Part shown: piece by piece, positions 17,159-25,764 of the stretch
Layout: the number at the start of each line of letters is the position of its first letter
How positions within the stretch are numbered: position 1 is the first letter of the stretch
Assembly: GCA_021737785.1 (NCBI GenBank)
Contig: JAIPDI010000022.1
Coordinates: 1 to 64,000 of the forward strand
DNA from: Deltaproteobacteria bacterium
GTDB lineage: Bacteria > Desulfobacterota > DSM-4660 > Desulfatiglandales > Desulfatiglandaceae
Reading direction: 5' to 3'
Length of the DNA stretch: 64,000 nucleotides
Program-made: the position numbers and the translations under genes
The notes under the pieces: generated by a model
Databases searched by the model: none
Seen by the model: the letters and a program-made list of their open reading frames with translations, nothing else
Told to the model about the DNA's origin: nothing

Positions 17159-17402
17159 GTGTCGCCTGCCTCCTTTTTTTAATTCAATAGACCATTTATG
17201 AAGCAATAAGTCAATATGGATGTGAAGGCCCAAGGGGGAATACATTAGGCCAGAGGCGGCAGGACCTCCCGTGCGAAAGTCAAGCTGTTTAAAAAAACAA
17301 AAGGTTCCTGTCAATACGGCCAGGCAAACCAAAATCAGTCCTTCGCGTTCGCGCCCGCCCTTCTCGGAAATTCACCTGAAGGTGATGATGCCCGGAGAAT
17401 CC

Positions 17403-17449
17403 GGTTTTACATTTGTTTTACAAAACTTCTTTTCACTCTGCTGTATACT
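17403..17449 (+). promoter_or_regulatory. Promoter-like motif shared with the second radical SAM gene (copy 1)
   Basis: GGTTTTACATTTGTTTTACA occurs at 17403-17422, containing two TTTTACA boxes 11 bases apart, followed after a 20-base gap (counted from the A at 17423) by GTATACT at 17443-17449. The same two blocks with the identical gap occur at 22108-22154, just before the other radical SAM gene. Here the radical SAM start is about 500 bases further on, with repeats in between. The gap to the -10-like TATACT is too long for an ordinary sigma-70 -35 box, so an activator site is more likely. Confidence 0.5.
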
Positions 17450-17454
17450 AAAGC

Positions 17455-17566
17455 GGGTAACCGCAACCAAAGTGGCTCTCGAGTGACTTTTTATTATCAA
17501 GGGGGTTCGATGTCGCCAGACATCTGGAATGTTGGAATACTGGAATAATGGAAGGTTGGGAAAGGA
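17455..17566 (+). repeat. Dispersed repeat of about 112 bp, copy B
   Basis: Inverted partner of 2856-2968, nearly identical by eye. It ends in the 8-bp GGAATGTT/GGAATACT/GGAATAAT array. It starts 5 bases after the TATACT box of the shared promoter motif and may have been inserted between that promoter and the radical SAM gene. Confidence 0.8.
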
Positions 17567-17944
17567 ACCTGGATCACCCAGGAAAGGTGAAAACCTGGGA
17601 ATAAGGTGCTAAGTAGTGTCTAAACGAAAATCACCCCTTGGCGTGATTCAGGCACAATTGCGAATTGAGGAATTGCGAATTCAGAATTGATGGAATAACG
17701 TTGAAATTAATAACGTTGAAATTAATAAAACCAAGTTTCCGAGTCCGCCCTTTTTGGATTTTCGGGTTTTCGTTCAGACACTAAGTAGAAGTTTTCTATC
17801 ATGTCACGTCAATGAGGTCTTTTACTCATCGAAATACAGCGCTCGCCCCATTGTCACGCGGGGAAGGATAGAGGAAAATTTGGTGACGCGTTCTGGCATC
17901 TCAAATCCGTTTAAGAACCCATTCATTGAGAAGGAGAGACCATT
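17567..17944. other. Repeat-rich leader before the radical SAM gene
   Basis: This gap contains GAATTGAG/GAATTGCG-type short repeats at about 17656-17690 and an exact 15-bp tandem duplication at 17695-17709 and 17710-17724 (ATAACGTTGAAATTA). A second copy of the phrase TCAGACACTAAGTAG occurs near 17776. The ribosome site AAGGAGAG is just before 17945. I see no further gene. Confidence 0.55.
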
Positions 17945-19426
17945 ATGAATGTTCTTCTCATCTACCCGAGGTTTCCGGATACGTTCTGGTCCTTTAAGTA
18001 TGCGCTGAAATTCGTCCACAGAAAGGCGGCAAACCCGCCCCTTGGCCTGCTCACAATTGCGGCCATGCTGCCGGATGATTTTCAAAAGCGTCTTGTGGAT
18101 GTAAACGTGGACGACCTTAAGGATGAAGACCTTTCCTGGGCCGATATGGCGTTTATCGGCGGCATGGCTGTTCAACGGGATTCGGCACGGCAAATTATTG
18201 GGCGCTGCAAGGCCGCGGGGCTCAAGATCGTTGCCGGTGGCCCGCTCTTTACCAGCGAGTACGATCAGTTTGAAGATGTGGACCATTTTGTGCTGAATGA
18301 AGCCGAATTGACCCTCCCTTTGTTTCTCGCGGATCTGGCTAAGGGATGCGCCGAACATGTGTATGAGACGACCGAATTCTGCGACATTCGAAGGACCCCT
18401 GCACCCATGTGGGAGTTGATCGATTTGAAGAACTATGCCTCTATGAACATTCAGTTCTCCCGGGGCTGTCCGTTCAATTGTGAGTTTTGCAATGTGACGG
18501 CGCTGTTCGGGCATCGGGTCCGCTTCAAAACCGCAGAGCAGATGATCGCCGAATTGGATAGCCTTTACCGTAAGAAGTGGCGCGGGCCGGTATTTTTTGT
18601 GGATGATAACTTTATCGGGAACAAGGCCTATCTCAAATCCCATCTTCTGCCCGCGTTGACCCGATGGCAGAAAGGGAAAAAGCAAATCCCTTTTAACACA
18701 GAGGCCTCGGTCAATCTGGCCGATGACGAGCCGCTGATGGAGATGATGGTCAAGGCAGGGTTCGATGCGGTCTTCATCGGTATTGAAACGCCCAGCGAAG
18801 AAGGTCTGACCGAATGCAATAAACGACAAAACCGGAACCGGGACCTGATTGAGAGTGTAAAGCTCATCCAGCGGGCCGGGCTGCAGGTCCAGGGAGGCTT
18901 CATTGTCGGCTTCGACAGTGATACGCCCTCCATCTTTCAGCGGCAGATTGACTTTATCCAGAAAAGCGGGATCGTGACCGCAATGGTGGGGATACTCAAC
19001 GCCCCTCCCGGCACGGGGCTCTTCGAACGTATGCGAAAAGAGGGCCGTCTGACCGGCCTCATCTCCGGAGATAATGTGGACGGCACCACCAATATCCTTC
19101 CTAAAATGGGAATGGACGCGCTGCGTGAAGGGTACAACAGTATGCTGCGACATATTTACTCGCCTGAGCATTACTATAAAAGGGTGGTAACCTTTCTCCG
19201 GGAATATAAGAGACCAAAGGTCAGAACCCCACTAAGTTTTCAGCGTCTGATGGCAGTCCCCCGTGCAAGCATCCGCCTGGGCATTTTCGGCAAAGAGCGA
19301 TTCCAATATTGGAAGATTCTGTTCTGGACCCTTTTTCGGCGACCCAAGATGCTTCCGATGACCATTACGCTGGCGATCTATGGCTATCATTTCCGCAAAA
19401 TCTGCAGCCTGAAGATTACTCAGTGA
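17945..19426 (+). CDS. B12-binding radical SAM protein with DUF4070-type C-terminus
   Basis: 493 residues. An N-terminal cobalamin-binding Rossmann domain (NVLLIYPRFPDTFWSF; VAGGPLF; LNEAE) is followed by a radical SAM core with C175-x3-C179-x2-C182 (GCPFNCEFC). The C-terminal part resembles the DUF4070 region of class B-like methylases such as the hopanoid methylases, but no hopanoid genes are nearby. The product could be a methyltransferase or other radical enzyme; the substrate is unknown. It is preceded by AAGGAGAG. A second, divergent member lies 2.8 kb downstream with a similar promoter motif. Confidence 0.88.
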   Translation: MNVLLIYPRFPDTFWSFKYALKFVHRKAANPPLGLLTIAAMLPDDFQKRLVDVNVDDLKDEDLSWADMAFIGGMAVQRDSARQIIGRCKAAGLKIVAGGPLFTSEYDQFEDVDHFVLNEAELTLPLFLADLAKGCAEHVYETTEFCDIRRTPAPMWELIDLKNYASMNIQFSRGCPFNCEFCNVTALFGHRVRFKTAEQMIAELDSLYRKKWRGPVFFVDDNFIGNKAYLKSHLLPALTRWQKGKKQIPFNTEASVNLADDEPLMEMMVKAGFDAVFIGIETPSEEGLTECNKRQNRNRDLIESVKLIQRAGLQVQGGFIVGFDSDTPSIFQRQIDFIQKSGIVTAMVGILNAPPGTGLFERMRKEGRLTGLISGDNVDGTTNILPKMGMDALREGYNSMLRHIYSPEHYYKRVVTFLREYKRPKVRTPLSFQRLMAVPRASIRLGIFGKERFQYWKILFWTLFRRPKMLPMTITLAIYGYHFRKICSLKITQ

Positions 19427-19548
19427 ATCGAAAAAGGGGCGTAACAGCCCTACGATGTGACAATATCCCTCGAACCGGCCTTGTAGCTGATAAGTATACA
19501 GATGCAAGCGCAGAAACTGAGCCGCATAAAGTGAAGGGTGCCATTCTC

Positions 19549-19662
19549 ATGATGCACACGACTTCCATATCAAAAGAAAACGGCCAGTTCCCGGCCAGGG
19601 CCGATGATCTCATCCAGCGCATACGTCGCGAGGTCATCGCAGGCAAAAACGTCACAATGTAA
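19549..19662 (+). CDS. Possible 37-residue peptide or gene remnant
   Basis: An ATG-started frame ending QRIRREVIAGKNVTM, lying between the radical SAM gene and the small membrane protein. The sequence looks protein-like (amphipathic, charged) but no clear ribosome site precedes it. It may be the tail of a decayed gene. Not recognised. Confidence 0.25.
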   Translation: MMHTTSISKENGQFPARADDLIQRIRREVIAGKNVTM

Positions 19663-19680
19663 TTCAAGGAGGTATTGTCA

Positions 19681-20031
19681 ATGAAACCAGAAACTGCAGG
19701 AAAACTGAAGTATGGCGGTTGGGGTCTTGTTTGTGGGGCAGTGATTGCAATGATCATCGGCTTTGCGTGGGGGGGATGGACAACCTCCAGCACAACCGAA
19801 ACGATGAGCGAAGAAGCGGTCTTGGCGAGTCAGGCCGCGATCTGCGTCGCCCAGTTTATAAAGCAACCGAATCATGAGGAGAAACTTAAAGAATTAGAGG
19901 CATTGGATTCATGGAAGAGAGCTGAATTCATTAAAAAGGGTGGCTGGGGTAAAATGCCCGGACAGGAAGAGGCTGACTATGCTGTATGCCGAGCATGCGC
20001 CGATGGGCTTGAACTTCTTCTCAAAAAATGA
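19681..20031 (+). CDS. Small membrane-anchored protein, unknown
   Basis: 116 residues. One N-terminal TM helix (WGLVCGAVIAMIIGFAWGGW, about 14-33) is followed by a soluble helical domain with cysteines in AAICVAQFI and AVCRACADG. AAGGAGGTATTGTCA gives a strong ribosome site for the ATG at 19681. Orientation of the domain is not obvious; periplasmic is more likely. It follows the radical SAM gene and ends at a hairpin terminator. Not recognised. Confidence 0.75.
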   Translation: MKPETAGKLKYGGWGLVCGAVIAMIIGFAWGGWTTSSTTETMSEEAVLASQAAICVAQFIKQPNHEEKLKELEALDSWKRAEFIKKGGWGKMPGQEEADYAVCRACADGLELLLKK

Positions 20032-20041
20032 GTTGGCTGTT

Positions 20042-20071
20042 AAAGGTAACTCATATATGAGTTACCTTTTT
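20042..20071 (+). terminator. Rho-independent terminator
   Basis: AAAGGTAACTCAT and ATGAGTTACCTTT form a perfect stem around a short AT centre, followed by TTTTT. It begins 10 bases after the stop of the small membrane protein and closes the radical SAM transcript. Confidence 0.85.
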
Positions 20072-20120
20072 CAACAAAAAGGGAAGGTCGCTTTACCCGT
20101 TTCACCCCGAGCCGTGATGC

Positions 20121-20152
20121 TGGATATGGGTTTCTGGATACTGGATATGTGT
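20121..20152 (+). repeat. CTGGATA-type short repeat array
   Basis: Degenerate units TGCTGGATATG, TTCTGGATA and CTGGATATG. The same family occurs near 55921, 60165 and 60788. Confidence 0.6.
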
Positions 20153-20309
20153 AAAGAATCATGTTATTTTAACCAGCATTAAGGATCCGGAATCAAGCAT
20201 CACTCGATACCTTAAACACTATACACAATTCAAGTGGAGTCTCGGGGCCATATTATCAACAATGGGTAATGCCTGGATAATATGTTTTTTGAAAGGGAGA
20301 GGAGATCCG

Positions 20310-20429
20310 ATGGGAGAAAAGGGAAAGAAGGATAAAGGCAAACGCGAAGAACAGAAAAAGGGAAAACAAACACTAAAGGAGAAGCGGAAACAGAAAAAAG
20401 ATAAAACGAAATCGGTTTGGGAAAATTGA
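20310..20429 (+). CDS. Tiny lysine-rich protein
   Basis: A 39-residue protein (MGEKGKKDKGKREEQKKG at the start, ending KTKSVWEN), almost entirely Lys, Glu, Gln and Arg. AGGAGATCCG gives a well-placed ribosome site. Similar tiny lysine-rich proteins occur in other deltaproteobacteria, recalled from memory. It could bind nucleic acid or be disordered; function unknown. It is isolated within a repeat-rich gap. Confidence 0.55.
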   Translation: MGEKGKKDKGKREEQKKGKQTLKEKRKQKKDKTKSVWEN

Positions 20430-20483
20430 AACTGAAAATAAAACAAAAGGTCGGCTGATTGGTATGAAGGAAAGGACAAAAGG

Positions 20484-20524
20484 GCCCTAAGGCTGCCTGA
20501 CGGCCGCAACCAAACAGGTTTCAC
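20484..20524 (+). repeat. REP-like hairpin repeat, copy 2
   Basis: GCCCTAAGG, then GCTGCC-TGAC-GGCCGC, then AACCAAA and GGTTTCAC, matching the reverse complement of 131-170. A further CCGCAACCAAAACGG occurs at about 20607, so a second partial copy may follow. Confidence 0.6.
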
Positions 20525-20633
20525 CGAAGTCTCAGAAGCGTTCCGGACGGGCAAACTTCTTCGCACGTTGCAGAGAAGTTGCAGACAAAGAGTCTAACGG
20601 TGATATCCGCAACCAAAACGGCTGTGTGCTGCC

Positions 20634-20713
20634 CCGTCATTCCGGCATGCCCTTAGCCGGAATCCAGTCCCCCGTATTTCTGGATTCCGGCTAGAATCGT
20701 GCCGGAATGACGG
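20634..20713. repeat. Long imperfect palindrome (CCGTCATTCCGGC type)
   Basis: CCGTCATTCCGGCATG plus AGCCGGAATCCAG on the left pair with CTGGATTCCGGCT and GTGCCGGAATGACGG on the right, around a 12-base loop. This motif family is a common dispersed repeat in proteobacterial genomes; a half copy lies near 57857-57877. The remainder of 20714-20987 holds no gene I can support. Confidence 0.75.
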
Positions 20714-20987
20714 AAGGCTAAGCGTGCAGTGGAAGGATGGCCATATTTTCTTGTTTTTCATGACACAAGACTAGGGAATAAGGTACTGCTATGAACCCAG
20801 AAATGGGGGTCGAAATGGTGTAGAGGTCACTAACATTAAAACATTAACAGAGGTTGGCAGGGTTACCGAGGCGTCGGTTCTTGGCGCCGTCAAAGGCAGT
20901 GGCGGCTGCGGGCGGGTTCAGCAAATTCTGAGTGCATTGACTTTTCTGTGATGCCGCCACAGAGTTTTTTAGATAAGGAGTGCTGTT

Positions 20988-21815
20988 ATGTCTTTCATAG
21001 AAAACCTTAAGGCCAGAATCAAGGCCGACGGGCTCTTTCGGAAACTCGTTTCCACCATGAAAGAGCCGCCCGGAAAGTGGTGGGTGGACACGGTCCTCAT
21101 CCAGGAACTGCTCCATATGACGGATTTTGAGCACAAAAAATTCAGGGACCTTCAGCTCTACGTCCGTCCCATGGAAGGCGAGGTCATGGAGGTGTTGGTC
21201 TTCGACAACGAATTGGCCATTTACCACACGACCGTGGCCGACGTAGGCCTTCGCAAAAGCCCTTTCTGGCAGGAAATGATCAGTATTCGAAATATCAAGA
21301 AGATTATGAATCATCATGATGTGCTGGTGAGCACGGGGAAGGCGTCAATTGAGAGAATACACGCCAATGCCATCGCCCGGCTGGATCTCACGTATACCAG
21401 GGACGACCTGGCGCTGCTCCTGGAGGATGCGCGCAGGGGCCTGGAACGAAAAGCCATGGAGGAGGTACAGGAATCGCTGGATCTATTTGTCGACTTGCTG
21501 GCATTTGAGCCGATGGTTCTTGACGTTCTGGAGCGGGATCTACAGGTTTTTGCCGGGCCTGAGCATAAAGGCGGATCCGTCCCCCGGTTTGAGAACCTCC
21601 TCCTCTTCGACAGAGAAACCCTCTCCCTCGGTTTAAAGAAGGGTCCTTTTTCGCCGGAGGAGGATGTCGATCTTGCCTGGGTCATCCAATATGCCCGCGG
21701 TGAGAAAACCGCAGACCTCAAGGGCATGGATGTTTTCAACTTCCTGGCTGAACTGGCACTCGAAAAGGCCCAAAAGGGAAAAGGGGATACGGAGGGCCAA
21801 ATGACACACAGCTGA
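20988..21815 (+). CDS. Conserved-looking cytosolic protein, unknown
   Basis: 275 residues with a good start (AAGGAGTGCTGTT before the ATG). No TM helix, signal peptide or cysteine motif. The C-terminal half is helical with repeated acidic and leucine-rich stretches (ESLDLFVDLLAFEPMVLDVL). The middle SIRNIKKIMNHHDVLVSTGK is distinctive. I do not recognise the family. It is monocistronic, between two repeat-rich gaps. Confidence 0.75.
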   Translation: MSFIENLKARIKADGLFRKLVSTMKEPPGKWWVDTVLIQELLHMTDFEHKKFRDLQLYVRPMEGEVMEVLVFDNELAIYHTTVADVGLRKSPFWQEMISIRNIKKIMNHHDVLVSTGKASIERIHANAIARLDLTYTRDDLALLLEDARRGLERKAMEEVQESLDLFVDLLAFEPMVLDVLERDLQVFAGPEHKGGSVPRFENLLLFDRETLSLGLKKGPFSPEEDVDLAWVIQYARGEKTADLKGMDVFNFLAELALEKAQKGKGDTEGQMTHS

Positions 21816-21997
21816 TGATCTGAACGTCCGAGGCGTTACAATGCAGCAGCACTGTCAACGTGGGCCCCGAACCTTCTTATGATACGGATGAACATAATGT
21901 TCGGGGAGTCCTTTGTGATTTTCTGTCTGCTTCTTGCTAGTCTGGAACACCGGGTTTGAATATGAAACGTGTTCACCTTTAAAAAATCCTCTCCGTT

Positions 21998-22050
21998 TAT
22001 TGTCCAATATTCCACCCTTTCAATATTCCATCATTCCATTTTTAGGGCCA
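21998..22050 (-). repeat. ATTCCA-type short repeat array
   Basis: Degenerate units CCAATATTCCA, TCAATATTCCA and TCATTCCA, the complement of the GGAAT family at 2821 and 17520. The rest of the 21816-22107 gap shows no gene. Confidence 0.6.
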
Positions 22051-22107
22051 ACGGTTTTTCGCTCCCTAAAATCCATAATAATCAGTGAATTTCGGATATC
22101 TTTGACT

Positions 22108-22154
22108 GGTTTTACATTTGTTTTACAAGGTAATTCTTTACTTTGAGGTATACT
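22108..22154 (+). promoter_or_regulatory. Promoter-like motif shared with the first radical SAM gene (copy 2)
   Basis: GGTTTTACATTTGTTTTACA at 22108-22127 and GTATACT at 22148-22154, with the same gap as the copy at 17403-17449. It is 46 bases before the radical SAM start at 22201, a normal place for a promoter. The two TTTTACA boxes, one helical turn apart, look like an activator site. Confidence 0.6.
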
Positions 22155-22200
22155 GATTTAATTTATTTAAATTAAAAAAAATATCATTAAGGGAGTTCGT

Positions 22201-23919
22201 ATGAAACTATTACTAAGTTCTGTATTCGGGCCATATGGGGTGGATGATGAATATGGCGAAAAAGAAAACAAGATGGAGCTCTTCCACAATCAGGTGACCC
22301 GGGAGCAGGGCATCTTTTCCTACAGATTCAATCATGGTAGCCAGGGGCTCTATTTTTTGGCGGAAAATATTGACATGCCCACAGCGGTGCTGGATTTTCC
22401 AAACTTTAAGCGATTCAAAAAAGAATTGAAAAAGGGATATGACTTTATCGGCATCAGCTTCATCATCCCCAATTTCGAGAAGGCAAAGGCGATGGCACGC
22501 GCCATTCGTGAATTCTCCCCCGAATCGAAGATCATTCTGGGAGGCCACGGCGTCAATATCCCGGATATCGAATCCATGATCGATCATGATTTCATATGCA
22601 AAGGCGAAGGCGTGTATTTTTTGAGAAGGTTGTTCGGGGAGAGGGAAGACAAACCCATCCGGCATCCGCTTCAATACAGCTCTTTTAACAGGCAGGTCAT
22701 GGGCGCGCCCTGGCCGTCCGACTCCGGCATCCTGATACCGGGCGTTGGATGTGCCAATAAGTGCCGGTTTTGCGCCACCTCCCATTTCTTTGGAAATTAC
22801 ATTCCATATTTGAAAACCGGCCAGGAGATTTTTGATGTGTGCTGCCGGTACGAGGATGAAAAAAATATCACGGAATTCGGCGTATTGGATGAAAACTTCT
22901 TAAAGATGAAGGATCGTGCCCTGGAACTGCTGGAGCTGATGGAAAAGAATGACCGTCATTTTAATTTTGCAATATTCAGCTCTGCTGAAACGCTTAAGAG
23001 TATCGGGGACCTGGATATCCTCGTGCGCATGGGGGTGACATTCGTGTGGGTCGGCGTTGAATCCAAAAAGGAGATTTATGCAAAAAACAAGGGCACTGAT
23101 TTTCAGGTTCTTTTCAAGGAATTAAAAAAGAGGGGGATCAGTGTTCTGGCGTCATCGATCCTGTTTCTTGAGGAACACGATCAAGATACGATCTGGGAAG
23201 ATGTGGATTTCGTCACCTCGCTCAATCCGGACTATGTGCAATTCGCACCGTTGGGACCGATTCCGGGGACCAAATTGTATGCTGATTATAAAACTCAGGG
23301 AAAGTTAATTGATTCTATTCCTTATAAATCCCAGCACGGTCAGAAGAAAATCTGGTTTCATCATCCCCATTTTACCAGGGATGAGTCCGAAGGCTTTCTT
23401 CGGCGTGCCTTTGAGAAGGATTATGAGAGAAACGGCGCTTCCATGCTGCGTTCCATAAAAACCGTTCTGGGAGGTTATGGTTATTGCATAAACCATCCGG
23501 ACGAACGCGTTCGAAAACGTTCAATCGAATACAAGAAGAGGCTTAAGATGACGCGATACTTTCTCACCGCGTCAACGCTTTATGTGAAAAACCAGCGGAG
23601 TGACGCCTTGCTGAGAGAAATTAAACAGTCATATGGTTCCGTATTCGGCAGGATGAATATCCCATCGCTGTTCGCATCAGGGCTGGTCATAATGTTCAGT
23701 GCCAAAGAATATTTGAGATGCCGCTTCCTGGGTGATCTGAGAGTGCCCAAGACATCCTATCTCTCCTTATACAAGGGTCACAAACCTGCAGCTCAATGGG
23801 CCGGGTTTTCACCTGCCCGTGGGAAGGGGCCGAAGAACCCCTATCCCTGGATAGGACACCCTGAGCCTCAGCCCGTGTTGAGCGTGGAGCACCATGCCGG
23901 GCACCGCCGTATATCTTAA
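22201..23919 (+). CDS. B12-binding-type radical SAM protein
   Basis: 572 residues. The N-terminal half resembles a cobalamin-binding domain (YDFIGISFIIPNFEKA; IILGGHGVNI; CKGEG). The radical SAM core has C184-x3-C188-x2-C191 (GCANKCRFC). It is followed by a long C-terminal region of unknown role with basic helices. AAGGGAG precedes the ATG. It is only distantly like the protein at 17945 but shares its upstream motif, so the two are probably co-regulated. The last 45 residues (after YKGHK) are proline/glycine-rich and look less conserved, perhaps a read-through into repeat DNA. Confidence 0.83.
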   Translation: MKLLLSSVFGPYGVDDEYGEKENKMELFHNQVTREQGIFSYRFNHGSQGLYFLAENIDMPTAVLDFPNFKRFKKELKKGYDFIGISFIIPNFEKAKAMARAIREFSPESKIILGGHGVNIPDIESMIDHDFICKGEGVYFLRRLFGEREDKPIRHPLQYSSFNRQVMGAPWPSDSGILIPGVGCANKCRFCATSHFFGNYIPYLKTGQEIFDVCCRYEDEKNITEFGVLDENFLKMKDRALELLELMEKNDRHFNFAIFSSAETLKSIGDLDILVRMGVTFVWVGVESKKEIYAKNKGTDFQVLFKELKKRGISVLASSILFLEEHDQDTIWEDVDFVTSLNPDYVQFAPLGPIPGTKLYADYKTQGKLIDSIPYKSQHGQKKIWFHHPHFTRDESEGFLRRAFEKDYERNGASMLRSIKTVLGGYGYCINHPDERVRKRSIEYKKRLKMTRYFLTASTLYVKNQRSDALLREIKQSYGSVFGRMNIPSLFASGLVIMFSAKEYLRCRFLGDLRVPKTSYLSLYKGHKPAAQWAGFSPARGKGPKNPYPWIGHPEPQPVLSVEHHAGHRRIS

Positions 23920-23934
23920 TATCTTGAAATTTAA

Positions 23935-23951
23935 GGGTTGAGGTTCAACCC
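23935..23951 (+). other. Small stem-loop before the kinase start
   Basis: GGGTTGA-GGT-TCAACCC forms a 7-bp stem with a 3-base loop, with no U-run after it. It sits between the radical SAM stop and the kinase ribosome site (GGGGAT) and could influence translation or mark the end of the upstream transcript. Confidence 0.4.
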
Positions 23952-23968
23952 CTTGTGGGGATAGAATC

Positions 23969-25009
23969 ATGGATGAAAGGGCCGGCCTATATCCTTTGAC
24001 AATACAGGTTCGACCGCCATACAGGTTCATACCGGGGTCGTGGGAAATGCGTCAAACCAAATGGTTTTTTCATCCGATTCTTATTTTCATCGCCTCTGTT
24101 GCGGCCGTGGCCCTGTCCCTTTTCCTTTATATCTACTGGTATGTGGAAGTCAGCACAGGCCTGAAAAGGGTATTGGAGAAGGCCAGCCTCGATCGCGATC
24201 AGGTCCTGGCTTCTCAAACCTGGGTGGTGATTCTGGTGCTTTCCATCCTTGTGGGAATCATTCTGTTGGGCATATTCATTATCTTTGTCTATAATCAAAA
24301 AACATTTCAGCTTTACCGTCTCCAGCGCAATTTTATCAACAATTTCACCCATGAGCTCAAGACCCCGGTCACCTCGCTGAAATTATATCTGGAGACGTTT
24401 CGAAAATACGAGCTTCCCCGGAAAGATCAGCTCAAGTATATCGGCTACATGGTTCAGGATGCGGACCGGCTGACCTATAATATCAACCGCATCCTGGACC
24501 TTGCGAGGATCGAGAGCAAGACTTATGAAGAAAAACTCGTAAAGGAGGATCTGGTTCAGGCGGTTGAGCAGTTTGTTGAAAAAAATCGTCATCTCTTCCA
24601 TGGCTGCGACATCCGGATTCACAATCCCACAGGGAGAGCCTTTGTATACCCCATCCGTCCCGCCTTGTTTGAAATACTTCTGATGAATCTGTTCACCAAT
24701 GCGGTCAAGTACAATGCGTCCGAAGCCCCCCGACTGGATATCACCTTCGAACCCAAGGGAAGGGGCCTGCACATCTGTTTCGCGGACAACGGCATCGGGC
24801 TTCCAAAGTCGGAATTAAGGAAAGTATTCAAAAAATTTTACCAGATCGGACGCTCGGACAACATGTCGGCCAAGGGGACAGGCATCGGCCTCTATCTGGT
24901 GGAGAGCATCGCCCGGTTTCACAAGGGGAGGATGACGGCCGAATCGAAAGGGAGTGGGGAGGGCTCTGTTTTCTGCCTGATTCTGCCCCTGAACACCGGC
25001 CGATCCTGA
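23969..25009 (+). CDS. Two-TM sensor histidine kinase
   Basis: 346 residues. Two TM helices (about 35-58 and 85-108) flank a very short periplasmic loop, so the sensor input is probably within the membrane or from a partner. A HisKA helix (NFINNFTHELKTPVTSLKLY) and HATPase_c (ADNGIGLPKSEL, GTGIGLYLV) follow. GGGGAT is 8 bases before the ATG at 23969; an alternative ATG is at 24047. The response-regulator gene follows directly and is its partner. Confidence 0.88.
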   Translation: MDERAGLYPLTIQVRPPYRFIPGSWEMRQTKWFFHPILIFIASVAAVALSLFLYIYWYVEVSTGLKRVLEKASLDRDQVLASQTWVVILVLSILVGIILLGIFIIFVYNQKTFQLYRLQRNFINNFTHELKTPVTSLKLYLETFRKYELPRKDQLKYIGYMVQDADRLTYNINRILDLARIESKTYEEKLVKEDLVQAVEQFVEKNRHLFHGCDIRIHNPTGRAFVYPIRPALFEILLMNLFTNAVKYNASEAPRLDITFEPKGRGLHICFADNGIGLPKSELRKVFKKFYQIGRSDNMSAKGTGIGLYLVESIARFHKGRMTAESKGSGEGSVFCLILPLNTGRS

Positions 25010-25026
25010 GGGAAATGAGGGATATC

Positions 25027-25764
25027 ATGGATGACGCCGCTAAAACCCGCATTCTGGTGGTAGAAGATGAGACGCACCTGGCCGAAGGGCTGAAGCTGAA
25101 CCTGTCCCTGAAGGGATATGAGGTGATGATCGCCCCGGATGGGATCTCGGCCCTGCAAGGGTGGAAGGAATGGCAGCCGGACCTGATCGTATTGGACATC
25201 ATGCTCCCGGGAATTGACGGGATCTCGGTGCTTCGAAATATCCGTCTTGAGGACGAACGGGTCCCGATCCTGATCCTGTCGGCCAGGGGGGACCCTGATG
25301 ACAGGGTAAAAGGGTTTTCGTACGGGGTGGACGATTATCTTGTCAAGCCCTTTAACCTGGATGAGTTTCTGCTCCGCGTGGACCGGCTTCTAACCAGGGG
25401 GGCCTGGTCCCGGGAGGGGCCCGGTTCAGGCGAAAACATCGCATCGTCACTCCCCAGAATTTACACTTTCGGGGATAACCGGATCGATTTTGAGACCTTG
25501 AAGGCCGATGGCCCGTCCGGTCGTATCAGTCTGACCGAACAGGAAATCCGGCTTCTGAGACTGTTTATCGCCAACCGCGGCAGACCCCTTTCGAGAAGAA
25601 AGCTCCTGGAAATCGGCTGGGGGTATACCGGAGGAACCACCACCCGGACCGTGGATAATTTTATGGTGAGATTACGAAAATATTTTGAACCCGATCCCAA
25701 AAACCCAGTCTACTTCAAAAGCCTTCGCTCGGTGGGATATGTCTTTGATCACGACCCGGAATAA
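25027..25764 (+). CDS. OmpR-family response regulator
   Basis: About 245 residues. The receiver has an acidic pair in ILVVEDETHLA, phospho-Asp in LIVLDIMLPGIDG and Lys in LVKPFNLDE. The winged helix follows (SLTEQEIRLLRLFIANRG; RTVDNFMVRLRKYFE). The ATG at 25027 follows GAGGGATATC. Its 3' end overlaps the start of the dehydratase activase by 26 bases, so the pair and the activase are one transcript and the regulator may control it. Confidence 0.92.
   Translation: MDDAAKTRILVVEDETHLAEGLKLNLSLKGYEVMIAPDGISALQGWKEWQPDLIVLDIMLPGIDGISVLRNIRLEDERVPILILSARGDPDDRVKGFSYGVDDYLVKPFNLDEFLLRVDRLLTRGAWSREGPGSGENIASSLPRIYTFGDNRIDFETLKADGPSGRISLTEQEIRLLRLFIANRGRPLSRRKLLEIGWGYTGGTTTRTVDNFMVRLRKYFEPDPKNPVYFKSLRSVGYVFDHDPE

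Noticed and set aside
17822-19171. 449-codon open frame on the minus strand
   Set aside because: Antisense to the radical SAM gene, which has clear cofactor motifs on the other strand.
20870-20960. Possible c-di-GMP (GEMM-type) riboswitch suggested by GGCAGGGTTACCG
   Set aside because: The other conserved arm and the expected order of stems are missing; a covariance-model search would decide.
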